DNA of 13,566 nucleotides from CAYNTC01 sp964432925 (GTDB lineage Bacteria > Planctomycetota > Phycisphaerae > Sedimentisphaerales > Anaerobacaceae): assembly GCA_964432925.1 (NCBI GenBank), contig CAYSPM010000072.1, positions 1-13,566 on the forward strand, given 5' to 3'. The notes below the pieces were generated by a model. It saw only the letters and a program-made list of their open reading frames with translations, searched no databases and was not told the origin of the DNA. This document shows, piece after piece, positions 1 through 6,659 of the stretch; position 1 is the stretch's first letter; each line of letters begins with the position of its first letter. The position numbers and the translations under genes are program-made.

Positions 1-2
1 TG

Positions 3-1286
3 AATATAAAGCGCAGCCAGATAAGCCAGATGGCCCGGCACCTCGACGATATCGACTTCAAAAAGGCAGCAAAATACGAAAAGAAATTTCGTCATGATGT
101 CATGGCTCACATCCACACCTTCGCAGACGCTGCACCTAAAGCTGGACCGATTATCCACCTCGGCGCGACCAGTTGCTTCGTAGGCGATAACGCGGACTTG
201 ATAATTGTTCGGGAAGCACTGGAACTTACCGCAGCTAAACTGGCGACGGTGATAGACCTTCTGGGCGAGTTTGCCAAACAGTATCGAGCGCTGCCAACGC
301 TGGGCTTTACTCATTATCAACCAGCACAACTTACCACCGTCGGCAAGAGGGCTACGCTTTGGTGCTATGAGTTCGTGATGGATTTGCAGGAAATCGAGCA
401 TAGGCTCCAGACGCTGCCCTTTCGAGGCGTAAAGGGCGTGACGGGAACGCAGGCATCGTATCTTGAATTATTCGATGGCAACCGTAGCAAGGTCAAGCAG
501 CTTGATAAAATGGTAGCTGCCGCGTTCGGCTTCGAAAAGATATGCGCCGTTACCGGCCAGACCTATCAGCGCAAAATCGATACGATGGTTATCAACGCAC
601 TGGCGTTGATCGCGCAGTCGGCACATAAAATGTGCAATGACCTGCGGCTGCTCGCTAATCTGAAAGAGGTTGAAGAGCCGTTTGAAAAAAGCCAGGTTGG
701 CTCATCGACGATGGCTTACAAAAGAAATCCGATGCGCTGCGAAAGAGCCACGGCGCTTAGCAGGTTTGTTCTGAGTCTTGCTTCGAGCCCACAGATGACA
801 GCCTCGGAACAGTGGTTTGAAAGAACACTTGATGATTCGGCCAACAGACGGGTAGTCATTCCCGAAGCATTTCTGGCGGTTGATGGAATTCTGCAAATAC
901 TCATCAATGTTGTAGACGGACTTGTAGTCTATCCGAAGGTGATAGAGGCACGCGTGGCGGCGGAGCTGCCTTTTATGGCAACAGAAAATATTATGATGGC
1001 AGGAGTAAAAGCAGGCGGTAATAGACAGGAATTGCACGAGAAGGTACGATTGCACTCCCAAGCTGCGGCGGCACAGGTCAAACAATTCGGCAGGGCGAAC
1101 GATTTGATCGGCAGACTTAAGGCCGATATCTCTTTTGCCAAGGTCAATCTCGATAAGCTGCTGGAGCCAAAAGCGTACATCGGCAGAGCGCCACAACAGG
1201 TAGATGAGTTCGTTAGAAATGTCGTGACCCCGATTCGCAGGCGATACAGCAAACAGATCAGCAGAAAAGTCAACTTGCAAGTCTAA
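3..1286 (+). CDS. purB: Adenylosuccinate lyase, 5'-truncated by the window edge
   Basis: PurB removes fumarate from SAICAR and from adenylosuccinate in cytosolic purine synthesis. The reading frame is open to the first bases of the window (codons for NIKRSQISQ precede the first ATG at 30), and RHDVMAH lies close to the left edge, so roughly the first 60-70 residues of the family are missing and ATG 30 is not the true start. Visible motifs are RHDVMAH, IIHLGATS, the catalytic-His region THYQPAQ, and the fumarase/aspartase signature SSTMAYKRNP near base 700. The sequence resembles the eukaryote-like (ADSL) branch rather than the short Bacillus type. It stops with TAA and converges on the methyltransferase gene 45 bases away; no clear terminator hairpin is seen between them. 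Family identification is firm; the subgroup is from memory. Confidence 0.96.
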   Translation, partial: NIKRSQISQMARHLDDIDFKKAAKYEKKFRHDVMAHIHTFADAAPKAGPIIHLGATSCFVGDNADLIIVREALELTAAKLATVIDLLGEFAKQYRALPTLGFTHYQPAQLTTVGKRATLWCYEFVMDLQEIEHRLQTLPFRGVKGVTGTQASYLELFDGNRSKVKQLDKMVAAAFGFEKICAVTGQTYQRKIDTMVINALALIAQSAHKMCNDLRLLANLKEVEEPFEKSQVGSSTMAYKRNPMRCERATALSRFVLSLASSPQMTASEQWFERTLDDSANRRVVIPEAFLAVDGILQILINVVDGLVVYPKVIEARVAAELPFMATENIMMAGVKAGGNRQELHEKVRLHSQAAAAQVKQFGRANDLIGRLKADISFAKVNLDKLLEPKAYIGRAPQQVDEFVRNVVTPIRRRYSKQISRKVNLQV

Positions 1287-1331
1287 AACACTGTCGCATA
1301 GACTCGCAGAACGCCGTATTTCTTGGCTGGC

Positions 1332-2495
1332 TTATCTCTTTTCAATTAAAAATAGAAACTCACGATGTGGCTGATCCGAACTGCGTATCCATTCGTTCGT
1401 CCACTTCATTTCGGCCATTATGTTCTTCTTATAATCCAATTCCAGAAGGTCTAAAATTGTCCCGCACTCGGACAGAACTTCATTTAATTCGTGAGCGGTT
1501 GCCCTTCCTCCGGAACTATAAGACAACAGAATCCATTGTGCGTTTGTGCTTTTGATTAAACGCTCGATAGCTTCCATGACAATGAACCTGCCGTTGTTGT
1601 TCCTTCGGAATTCTTCAAAAATAGAACCCGCTACTACGTCTGACGTGTCTTCGCGCCTTTTGGCTTTACCAAACAGTTTTGGCTTGTCGTTAAGACATAT
1701 CGTTGTCCATAGATGATAATATGACGCATACCTAACCCGTGAAGGCGGCATCTTTTCATTATTGGAGCCGTAAGGTGGGTCGAAGTATGCAAGATCTGCG
1801 GAAATATCTTTCACCAGGTTAAAAATATCCTGCCGGAAGACTTTTTGCTCTTTTTCAGTCACAAATACATTGGGCACTTTGAGATGAAGCTCTTTATAAG
1901 ATCGTGGCGACCAACCCTTCAGATATGATACAAAGTGTCCAAGTGTGCTATCGACTTCATCAAGAGCAAGAATTAAGCTGGTAAGAGCTACGGCCTTATC
2001 GACAGTTGGCAGCGACAGTCGATCAATCTCATCTCTAATCGCATCGAGCTTTCTTGTATTGTGAACCTGCCAAGGTTTTTTTCGCCCATCTGCCTGAATA
2101 GCACAGCCTCCATTTGGTAGCCCCCCATAATGTTCTGTAAACCAGCCATCGGTCGGTTTGACGGCATTAAGGTGTTCAATAAGCTCTCGATACTCAGCTC
2201 GCTTCTTTTTGTTCAACAGATAACAGGTGCCGAATACTTCGGACCAGACGGCAATATCATTGGATAGAACCTGATAGCCACTTTTTGCAAGGGCCTGAGA
2301 AACGCGTGTTGTCCCAGAAAACCCGTCCAGGATTGTTTTGGCATCCACCTTTTTTATCAGACTAAGTATGTAGCCAATGAGCTTCAGTTTTGATCCCGCA
2401 TACTTTACGCCTTCTGTGGGAGGAGAATCAGTAACAATTTCGTCAAATAGTCCTGTTCCTGAAGCTACTCTTGGAATTCTGCACGCACTGTTCAT
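1332..2495 (-). CDS. D12-class DNA adenine (N6) methyltransferase, apparently without a nuclease partner
   Basis: This 387-residue protein should transfer a methyl group from S-adenosylmethionine to adenine in a specific DNA site. Seen: the N-terminal KYAGSK element (31-36), an AdoMet-binding motif I DGFSGTTRV (57-65), and catalytic motif IV FDPPYGSNN (238-246). The order AdoMet motif, target-recognition region, DPPY is that of the D12 (alpha) group. The start is the ATG at 2495; no strong ribosome binding site is visible, so it is moderately certain. It lies between purB (convergent) and pyrE (divergent). No restriction endonuclease is adjacent on its own strand; the nearest is the NotI-like gene beyond pyrE, which already has its own methyltransferase. 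It could be an orphan regulator or protector, a remnant of a second system, or a second methylase for that nuclease. The recognition site cannot be read from sequence. Confidence 0.9.
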   Translation of the reverse strand: MNSACRIPRVASGTGLFDEIVTDSPPTEGVKYAGSKLKLIGYILSLIKKVDAKTILDGFSGTTRVSQALAKSGYQVLSNDIAVWSEVFGTCYLLNKKKRAEYRELIEHLNAVKPTDGWFTEHYGGLPNGGCAIQADGRKKPWQVHNTRKLDAIRDEIDRLSLPTVDKAVALTSLILALDEVDSTLGHFVSYLKGWSPRSYKELHLKVPNVFVTEKEQKVFRQDIFNLVKDISADLAYFDPPYGSNNEKMPPSRVRYASYYHLWTTICLNDKPKLFGKAKRREDTSDVVAGSIFEEFRRNNNGRFIVMEAIERLIKSTNAQWILLSYSSGGRATAHELNEVLSECGTILDLLELDYKKNIMAEMKWTNEWIRSSDQPHREFLFLIEKR

Positions 2496-2541
2496 CGCAT
2501 GTTCATAATCGAAAAAGAGAATTTTGCTGAACTCTGAAAAT

Positions 2542-2569
2542 AATGTATCGTTGCCAGGTTAGGATTCAA
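2542..2569 (-). promoter_or_regulatory. Possible promoter for the minus-strand methyltransferase
   Basis: On the minus strand a TTGAAT -35 (plus coordinates 2564-2569) and a TACATT -10 (2542-2547) are separated by 16 bases, about 45 bases upstream of the ATG at 2495. The match to the sigma-70 consensus is partial. The 187-base divergent gap to pyrE must hold promoters in both directions; I could not pick a convincing one for pyrE. Confidence 0.3.
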
Positions 2570-2682
2570 AGAAAAAAACGGAGGTTTCACCGAGATTCAA
2601 ATTTGCTTTGAAAATTGGCTTACACAATGTTAAGCTGGTTTGTAGAAATTCTAGTTGCATACGTTATTTTTAGAGAATAAAG

Positions 2683-3207
2683 ATGAATCGAGATGAACTA
2701 ATCAAACGCATAAAGGAAACGGCTTACCTGGAAGGCGACTTTGTTCTTCGCAGCGGTAAACGAAGTAAATACTACCTGGATAAATATCTTTTTGAGACCT
2801 GTCCGGATATCCTCAAGGCGCTTGGTCAAGAGTTCGCCAAGCACGTCACCGACGATGTCACTTTGATAGCCGGCGCTGAGCTGGGTGGTGTGGCACTGGC
2901 AGCGGCGACAGCCATGGAGACAGGTAAGAGCTGGATAATTGTTCGCAACAGCAAAAAGGGCTACGGAACCGGAAAACTTATTGAAGGTGTTCTAAAATCA
3001 GACGATGTGGTTTTACTGGTAGAGGACATTGCCACTACAGGCGGACAGGTCCTCGAAGCTGCGAAGGTTATTACCGAAGCCGGTGCGACGGTTGAAAGAA
3101 TCGTTTGTGTTATCGACCGCAAGCAGGGAGCGCAGGAGAATGTCGACAAGGCTGGCTATGAATTTGAGTCCATCCTTACAAAAGAAGACCTTGGCATAAA
3201 GGACTAA
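2683..3207 (+). CDS. pyrE: Orotate phosphoribosyltransferase
   Basis: PyrE joins orotate and PRPP to make orotidine 5'-monophosphate in pyrimidine synthesis, in the cytosol. The 174-residue protein has the usual short bacterial/archaeal length. It carries the N-terminal FVLRSGKRSKYYLD (20-33) substrate region, a catalytic-loop region RNSKKGYGTGKLIEG (88-102), and the PRPP-binding motif VEDIATTGG (113-121). The ATG at 2683 follows an A+G-rich stretch (AGAGAATAAAG) that could serve as a weak ribosome binding site. It lies between two restriction-modification elements: the divergent methyltransferase upstream and the endonuclease/methyltransferase pair downstream. It is a core gene and probably the ancestral neighbour of purB, with the restriction genes as later arrivals; that history is inference. 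Confidence 0.96.
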   Translation: MNRDELIKRIKETAYLEGDFVLRSGKRSKYYLDKYLFETCPDILKALGQEFAKHVTDDVTLIAGAELGGVALAAATAMETGKSWIIVRNSKKGYGTGKLIEGVLKSDDVVLLVEDIATTGGQVLEAAKVITEAGATVERIVCVIDRKQGAQENVDKAGYEFESILTKEDLGIKD

Positions 3208-3232
3208 CGCGGGAGTTTGCTATTTTATAAAC

Positions 3233-3260
3233 TTGTCTGTCCGGGAAGGCAGAATATAAT
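3233..3260 (+). promoter_or_regulatory. Promoter of the NotI-like restriction-modification pair
   Basis: A -35 TTGTCT (3233-3238) and a perfect -10 TATAAT (3255-3260) are separated by 16 bases, 37 bases upstream of the ATG at 3297. Transcription would start near 3267, leaving a leader of about 30 bases. The perfect -10 box immediately upstream of an A+T-rich gene pair makes this one of the better-supported promoters in the window. Confidence 0.6.
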
Positions 3261-3298
3261 AATCATTGGGTATTGTTGAAGCGTTAAACGATTATTAT
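3256..3298. repeat. Perfect 9-bp inverted repeat linking the -10 box to the endonuclease start codon
   Basis: ATAATAATC at 3256-3264 is the exact reverse complement of GATTATTAT at 3290-3298, with 25 bases between. The left arm overlaps the TATAAT box; the right arm covers the first two bases of the start codon at 3297. Because the left arm lies upstream of the predicted transcription start, it acts more plausibly as a DNA operator than as an RNA hairpin. No adjacent controller (C) protein gene is seen, so the methyltransferase or another factor would have to bind it. The repeat itself is seen directly; the function is inference. Confidence 0.5.
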
Positions 3299-4205
3299 GA
3301 GGCGCAATTGTATAGACAATATCAACCGGAATTCGCAACCCTTGGCAGAAGTATTTGGCTTTCCTGTTTCAGATGTATCAAAGGCAACCTTGCGGCACAG
3401 GAAAAACAAACTTTGCCCATTTAACAATCGTGTACCGTCCTGCACAAAAGACAAGGCAAAAGAACCGCTTGGAGTATGCAGTATTTTTCATGCTGAGAAG
3501 CCTGTAATAACTTGTCCTGTGCGATTTCGCGAAAACTGGACAATTGCTGAAGATGCATCCGACTTCTTTTTTGAAGGTAATAATGCTTGGACTTCTATAT
3601 TGGAGGTAAACTTAAATGACGTTAATGGAAAAACTGCGGGACACATCGACATTGTTTTGGTTGAGTATGATAACAATGGGAAAATAGTTGACTTTGGAGC
3701 TCTTGAAGTTCAAGCAGTGTATATCTCTGGAAATATTCGTTCTCCTTTTGAGAGTTATATCTCAAATCAAAAGGCTAATCGATATGCAGGGTGGAAGGGC
3801 AAGCCTAATTATCCAAAACCAGATTACCTTTCCTCATCAAGAAAACGGCTAATACCACAAATACTCTATAAGGGTGGGATTTTGAAAGCATGGGGTAAAC
3901 AGCAAGCTGTAGCATTGCAGAAGTCGTTTTTCGAGACTTTGCCAGAGATGCCGAAATCCAAACCAAAAGCAGCAGATATCGCCTGGATGTTATACGACCT
4001 TAAGGAAAATACTGAGCGGAACCGATTTGTTCTTACTCGCGAAGATATAGTTTATACACAATTTGAACCGGCACTTGAGCGAATTGTTAAGCCTGAACCC
4101 GGGGATATCAGCGAGTTTGTTAGTATCTTGCAAACAAAGCTGGATGAACATTTGGAAGAAAATCCGCCTGATGCGCCAACTTTGACAGATGAAGTTTTAA
4201 GCTAA
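3297..4205 (+). CDS. NotI-family type II restriction endonuclease
   Basis: This 302-residue protein should cleave double-stranded DNA at a specific site that its partner methylates. It matches the NotI family (Pfam RE_NotI, from memory): an N-terminal block containing EVFGFPVSD (18-26), four cysteines C40, C49, C61 and C73 corresponding to the metal-binding Cys4 site described for NotI, and a PD-(D/E)xK-type core with E103, D118 and the variant E137-x-Q139. In NotI I recall E145, D160, E182 and Q184; the E-to-D spacing of 15 is the same here. ATG 3297 is the first possible start after an in-frame TAA at 3285; the ribosome binding site is weak. The gene is 15 bases from the methyltransferase start and should be co-transcribed with it. 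Base composition is A+T-rich (22 of 60 G+C at 3661-3720 against 35 of 60 in purB at 241-300), consistent with horizontal arrival. Confidence 0.88.
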   Translation: MRRNCIDNINRNSQPLAEVFGFPVSDVSKATLRHRKNKLCPFNNRVPSCTKDKAKEPLGVCSIFHAEKPVITCPVRFRENWTIAEDASDFFFEGNNAWTSILEVNLNDVNGKTAGHIDIVLVEYDNNGKIVDFGALEVQAVYISGNIRSPFESYISNQKANRYAGWKGKPNYPKPDYLSSSRKRLIPQILYKGGILKAWGKQQAVALQKSFFETLPEMPKSKPKAADIAWMLYDLKENTERNRFVLTREDIVYTQFEPALERIVKPEPGDISEFVSILQTKLDEHLEENPPDAPTLTDEVLS

Positions 4206-4220
4206 AAAATAAGTAATGTT

Positions 4221-5093
4221 ATGCAGTTAGAACTTTTCAAAACAAAAACTTTTAAAAATCCGATTAATGTTGCTACAGTGCCTATGCGAAGTCCGTTTAG
4301 GTATCCTGGAGGTAAGACGTGGTTTGTTCCTTATGCAAGAGAATGGCTTAAGCAGTACAATAGAACAATATCTTTAATTGAACCTTTTGCAGGTGGAGGG
4401 ATAATTGGACTGACCGCTGCATTTGAGAATCTCGTTGCCGATGTAACGTTTGTGGAGAAAGATGAAGATATTGCATCGGTATGGCGTACTATGCTAAGTT
4501 CGCAGGCTAACTGGCTTGCGGAACAAGTTATAAATTTTGATGTGACTCCTGAAAATGTAGAAGAAGTATTAAGTCACAGCCCAAAATCTGTCAGAGAGAG
4601 GGCTTTTTGTACAATTCTTCGTAACAGGCTTCAGCATGGCGGTATTTTGGCTCCCGGCGCCGGTTTGGTAAAGAATGGAGAAAACGGAAAAGGCATGAAA
4701 TCTCGATGGTATCCTGAAACTATATGCAAAAGAATCCTGAGAATAGCCAAGATAAGGAACAAAATAAAATTCATTCAGGGTGATGGGCTTAATGTCATAA
4801 GGGAAGAAAGCGATTCATTGAATGTGGTTTTCTTCATTGACCCGCCATATACTAAAGCTGGTAGGAGGTTATATCTTCACCACCAAATAGACCATGAAAA
4901 CCTATTTGCTGTCACATCTAAGGTGCAAGGTGATGTTCTTATGACTTATGATGATGCCCCTGAAATACAAAGTCTTGCTTCTTCGTGTGGTTTTGAAAGC
5001 GAAAGAATTCCAATGAAAACGACACATCATCTACAAAAGTACGAATTAGTTATTGGCCGAGATCTTAGCTGGTTACGCACTCTTCTTGTATGA
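4221..5093 (+). CDS. D12-class DNA adenine methyltransferase, partner of the NotI-like nuclease
   Basis: This 290-residue Dam/M.DpnII-like enzyme is expected to methylate adenine N6 using S-adenosylmethionine, protecting the host from the upstream nuclease. Seen: N-terminal PFRYPGGK (25-32), AdoMet motif I EPFAGGG (54-60), a central NRLQHGG element (135-141) and catalytic motif IV IDPPYTKAG (206-214). The start ATG 4221 lies 15 bases after the nuclease stop; no clear ribosome binding site is visible, so translation may be coupled. It shares low G+C with the nuclease gene. Its last 29 bases overlap the end of coaB on the other strand. NotI itself recognises GCGGCCGC, which has no adenine, so this pair probably has a different site. 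The methyltransferase assignment is firm; base specificity is family inference. Confidence 0.92.
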   Translation: MQLELFKTKTFKNPINVATVPMRSPFRYPGGKTWFVPYAREWLKQYNRTISLIEPFAGGGIIGLTAAFENLVADVTFVEKDEDIASVWRTMLSSQANWLAEQVINFDVTPENVEEVLSHSPKSVRERAFCTILRNRLQHGGILAPGAGLVKNGENGKGMKSRWYPETICKRILRIAKIRNKIKFIQGDGLNVIREESDSLNVVFFIDPPYTKAGRRLYLHHQIDHENLFAVTSKVQGDVLMTYDDAPEIQSLASSCGFESERIPMKTTHHLQKYELVIGRDLSWLRTLLV

Positions 5094-5733
5094 TGTTTAT
5101 CATTTCGATTATTTTATAAGCAGCCACAGTTTTGTTAGCAGGAGAAAACTGTATCCAACTCTTGGCAGGTACTTTGATTTGGATAGCTGTCTCATCGGAG
5201 CCGATGGATTTGGGTGTGTTGGCGATTATTATATCAAGGTTTTTTTCTTTCAGCTTTTTCGCTGCGTTTTTGCGTAAGTTCTTATCTTCCAGAGCAAAGC
5301 CAACAATGATTTGATCCTTCTGTCTTCTGTCTCCTGTCTTCTGTCTTCTTACTTTCTTATGTTTACCTGCCCATTTGAGGATGTCAGTAGTGGGTTTTAA
5401 CCTAATAGTCAGGGACTTGTTCTGTCTTTTGATTTTTGATTTAGACGGTCGCACGGGAGTATAATCGGCCACGGCCGCTGCCATTATCAAACAGTCACAT
5501 TTTGGGAAGAACTCCTTAACGGCGTTAAACATATCCTGCGCACTTTCGACGCCTACGAAGTCCATTCCCACAGGCGGCTGTAAATCAGATGCGCTGATAA
5601 GCGTCACTTTATGTCCTGCATCGAACGCCGCCTTCGCAAGAGCATAGCCCATCTTGCCGCTGCTTGCGTTGGAAATATAACGCACAGGGTCGATGTATTC
5701 CCGTGTGCCTCCTGCTGTGATTAAGAATCGCAT
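5065..5733 (-). CDS. coaB: Phosphopantothenate-cysteine ligase, as a separate gene with a repeat-derived insertion
   Basis: CoaB condenses 4'-phosphopantothenate with cysteine in coenzyme A synthesis. Visible motifs are LITAGGTREYIDPVRYI (4-20), SSGKMG (24-29), AAAVADYTP (85-93), VGFALEDKNL (144-153) and IANTPKSIGSD. Many bacteria fuse this domain to CoaC; here it begins almost at the domain edge, 49 bases after coaC ends and in another frame. Residues 129-139 (RRQKTGDRRQK), between DILKWAGKHK and QIIVGFALED, look like an insertion relative to the family and are encoded by a heptamer repeat, yet the frame is kept. The ATG at 5733 has only GAGATACG as a weak ribosome binding site, itself part of another heptamer run. 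The 3' end overlaps the convergent methyltransferase gene by 29 bases. Confidence 0.93.
   Translation of the reverse strand: MRFLITAGGTREYIDPVRYISNASSGKMGYALAKAAFDAGHKVTLISASDLQPPVGMDFVGVESAQDMFNAVKEFFPKCDCLIMAAAVADYTPVRPSKSKIKRQNKSLTIRLKPTTDILKWAGKHKKVRRQKTGDRRQKDQIIVGFALEDKNLRKNAAKKLKEKNLDIIIANTPKSIGSDETAIQIKVPAKSWIQFSPANKTVAAYKIIEMINIIQEECVTS
5317..5349. repeat. Heptamer tandem repeat inside coaB
   Basis: On the plus strand CTTCT (5317-5321) is followed by GTCTTCT, GTCTCCT, GTCTTCT, GTCTTCT (5322-5349): four full 7-base units, one with a single change, plus a partial unit. The 33 bases encode eleven extra residues (129-139) of CoaB on the minus strand. Seven is not a multiple of three, but the total length of 33 is, so the reading frame survives. 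The position in the protein suggests a loop that tolerates extra sequence. Confidence 0.85.
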
Positions 5734-5735
5734 AT

Positions 5736-5763
5736 CGTATCTCGTGAAGCGTATCTCGCAGTT
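5736..5763. repeat. Second heptamer-period repeat, just upstream of coaB
   Basis: CGTATCT (5736-5742), CGTGAAG (5743-5749), CGTATCT (5750-5756) and the partial CGCAGTT (5757-5763) show a 7-base period, two units being identical. They fill most of the 49-base gap between coaC and coaB and supply the only GAG-like ribosome binding sequence before the coaB ATG. The unit sequence differs from the repeat inside coaB. Confidence 0.6.
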
Positions 5764-5782
5764 TGCCTTGACGTTTCATTGC

Positions 5783-6352
5783 TTAGGGGTGATGCTTGTC
5801 GATTTTTGAGGCGAGTTTTTCAACTGCTTTTAATATGTCCTGGGGTTCAGCCATTCTGCCGATAGCCTCCGTGCCGCAGGCGAGTCGGCCTTTGACAGGG
5901 CCTATCAACTGAAAACCCATCTGCTTTAGTGTCTCTACATTGCGCTGAACGGCTGGGTTCTCCCACATATTGTTGTTCATCGCAGGAGCAAAAAGCGCTG
6001 GCTTTTGCCAACACGCGCAAACAGTGGTGCTGAGCAGGTCATCACAAATACCGTTAGCAACCTTGCCGATTATGTCTGCCGTAGCCGGTGCCACCACCAC
6101 AATTTCAGCCCAATCGAGCAAGGCAATATGAGGAGTGTTACCGAACTGCTCAGGACTGCTCCATAAGCTGGTAAAGACATCCGAGCCGGTAACGGCTTCG
6201 AAACTCTTTTGACCAATCAGCTCGCAGGCGTTCTCAGTCATTACCGTCTTTACGCTGGCCCCTGCAGCAGACAACTTACTGGCCAAATCCACCGCTTTAT
6301 ATGCAGCTATCCCGCCGGTTACACCAAGTAAAATGTTTAGGTTCTCGAGCAT
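5783..6352 (-). CDS. coaC: Phosphopantothenoylcysteine decarboxylase flavoprotein
   Basis: CoaC decarboxylates 4'-phosphopantothenoylcysteine with FMN in coenzyme A synthesis. Counting from ATG 6352 (189 residues): an N-terminal Rossmann-like GVTGGIAAYKA (10-20), the catalytic histidine in NTPHIA (H75), the substrate-binding PAMNNNMW (123-130), and RLACG (156-160) with the flap-region cysteine C159. The frame extends to a GTG at 6367, but GGAG lies six bases before ATG 6352, so I chose the ATG. The protein ends soon after the CoaC domain, so the ligase half is in the next gene. It lies 45 bases after rpoZ on the same strand, consistent with one operon. Confidence 0.95.
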   Translation of the reverse strand: MLENLNILLGVTGGIAAYKAVDLASKLSAAGASVKTVMTENACELIGQKSFEAVTGSDVFTSLWSSPEQFGNTPHIALLDWAEIVVVAPATADIIGKVANGICDDLLSTTVCACWQKPALFAPAMNNNMWENPAVQRNVETLKQMGFQLIGPVKGRLACGTEAIGRMAEPQDILKAVEKLASKIDKHHP

Positions 6353-6397
6353 CTGATGCTCCGCCACCAGTACGTGAGGTTACATTTGATAATATTT

Positions 6398-6658
6398 TTA
6401 GTCTTTGCCCTCAGGCTTGTCTGTTTTCTTTGAGTCTGTACCTTGGGCTTTATTGTTGGGCGACAATCCCTCGATAGTGATCTTGTCCTGCAGAATTTCT
6501 TGGACGACAATCTCGAGCATGGTTTTGCCCTCGGTATTCTCAATCAGAGGCCGGGAGCCCTGTAATAGCTCCGCCAATCGCTTCTGAACAAGCGCAGCCA
6601 ATTTGAATTTTCCGCCAACTTTGTTGATTATTTTTTCGCTCTTAAGCTCTTCTAACAT
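6398..6658 (-). CDS. rpoZ: RNA polymerase omega subunit
   Basis: Omega helps assemble and stabilise the RNA polymerase core by binding beta-prime. The 86-residue protein has the family pattern: an N-terminal KVGGKFKLAALVQKRLAELLQGSRPLI stretch (about 14-39, key KxxLAxLVQKRxxEL), then a helix with EIVVQEILQDKI and a charged, disordered lysine/aspartate-rich tail. ATG 6658 is chosen because GGAGAAAG lies just before it; a TTG at 6673 would add five residues and overlap gmk. The start is one base beyond the gmk stop, so the two are almost certainly co-translated. The gmk-rpoZ-coa order is a common bacterial arrangement and supports the call for a small, poorly conserved protein. Confidence 0.88.
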   Translation of the reverse strand: MLEELKSEKIINKVGGKFKLAALVQKRLAELLQGSRPLIENTEGKTMLEIVVQEILQDKITIEGLSPNNKAQGTDSKKTDKPEGKD

Positions 6659-6659
6659 A

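Noticed and set aside
702..1280. Long open frames on the minus strand inside purB
   Set aside because: They lie opposite a well-conserved enzyme, show no domain or ribosome binding site, and the translations are rich in Ser, Cys and Arg as expected of antisense shadows.
2571..2682. A sigma-70 promoter for pyrE
   Set aside because: Several TTG- and TA-containing hexamers occur, but none has both boxes with acceptable matches and spacing.
5317..5763. Short repeats in and near coaB as a CRISPR array
   Set aside because: Units are 7 bases long and directly adjacent, with no spacers, inside or beside a coding gene.
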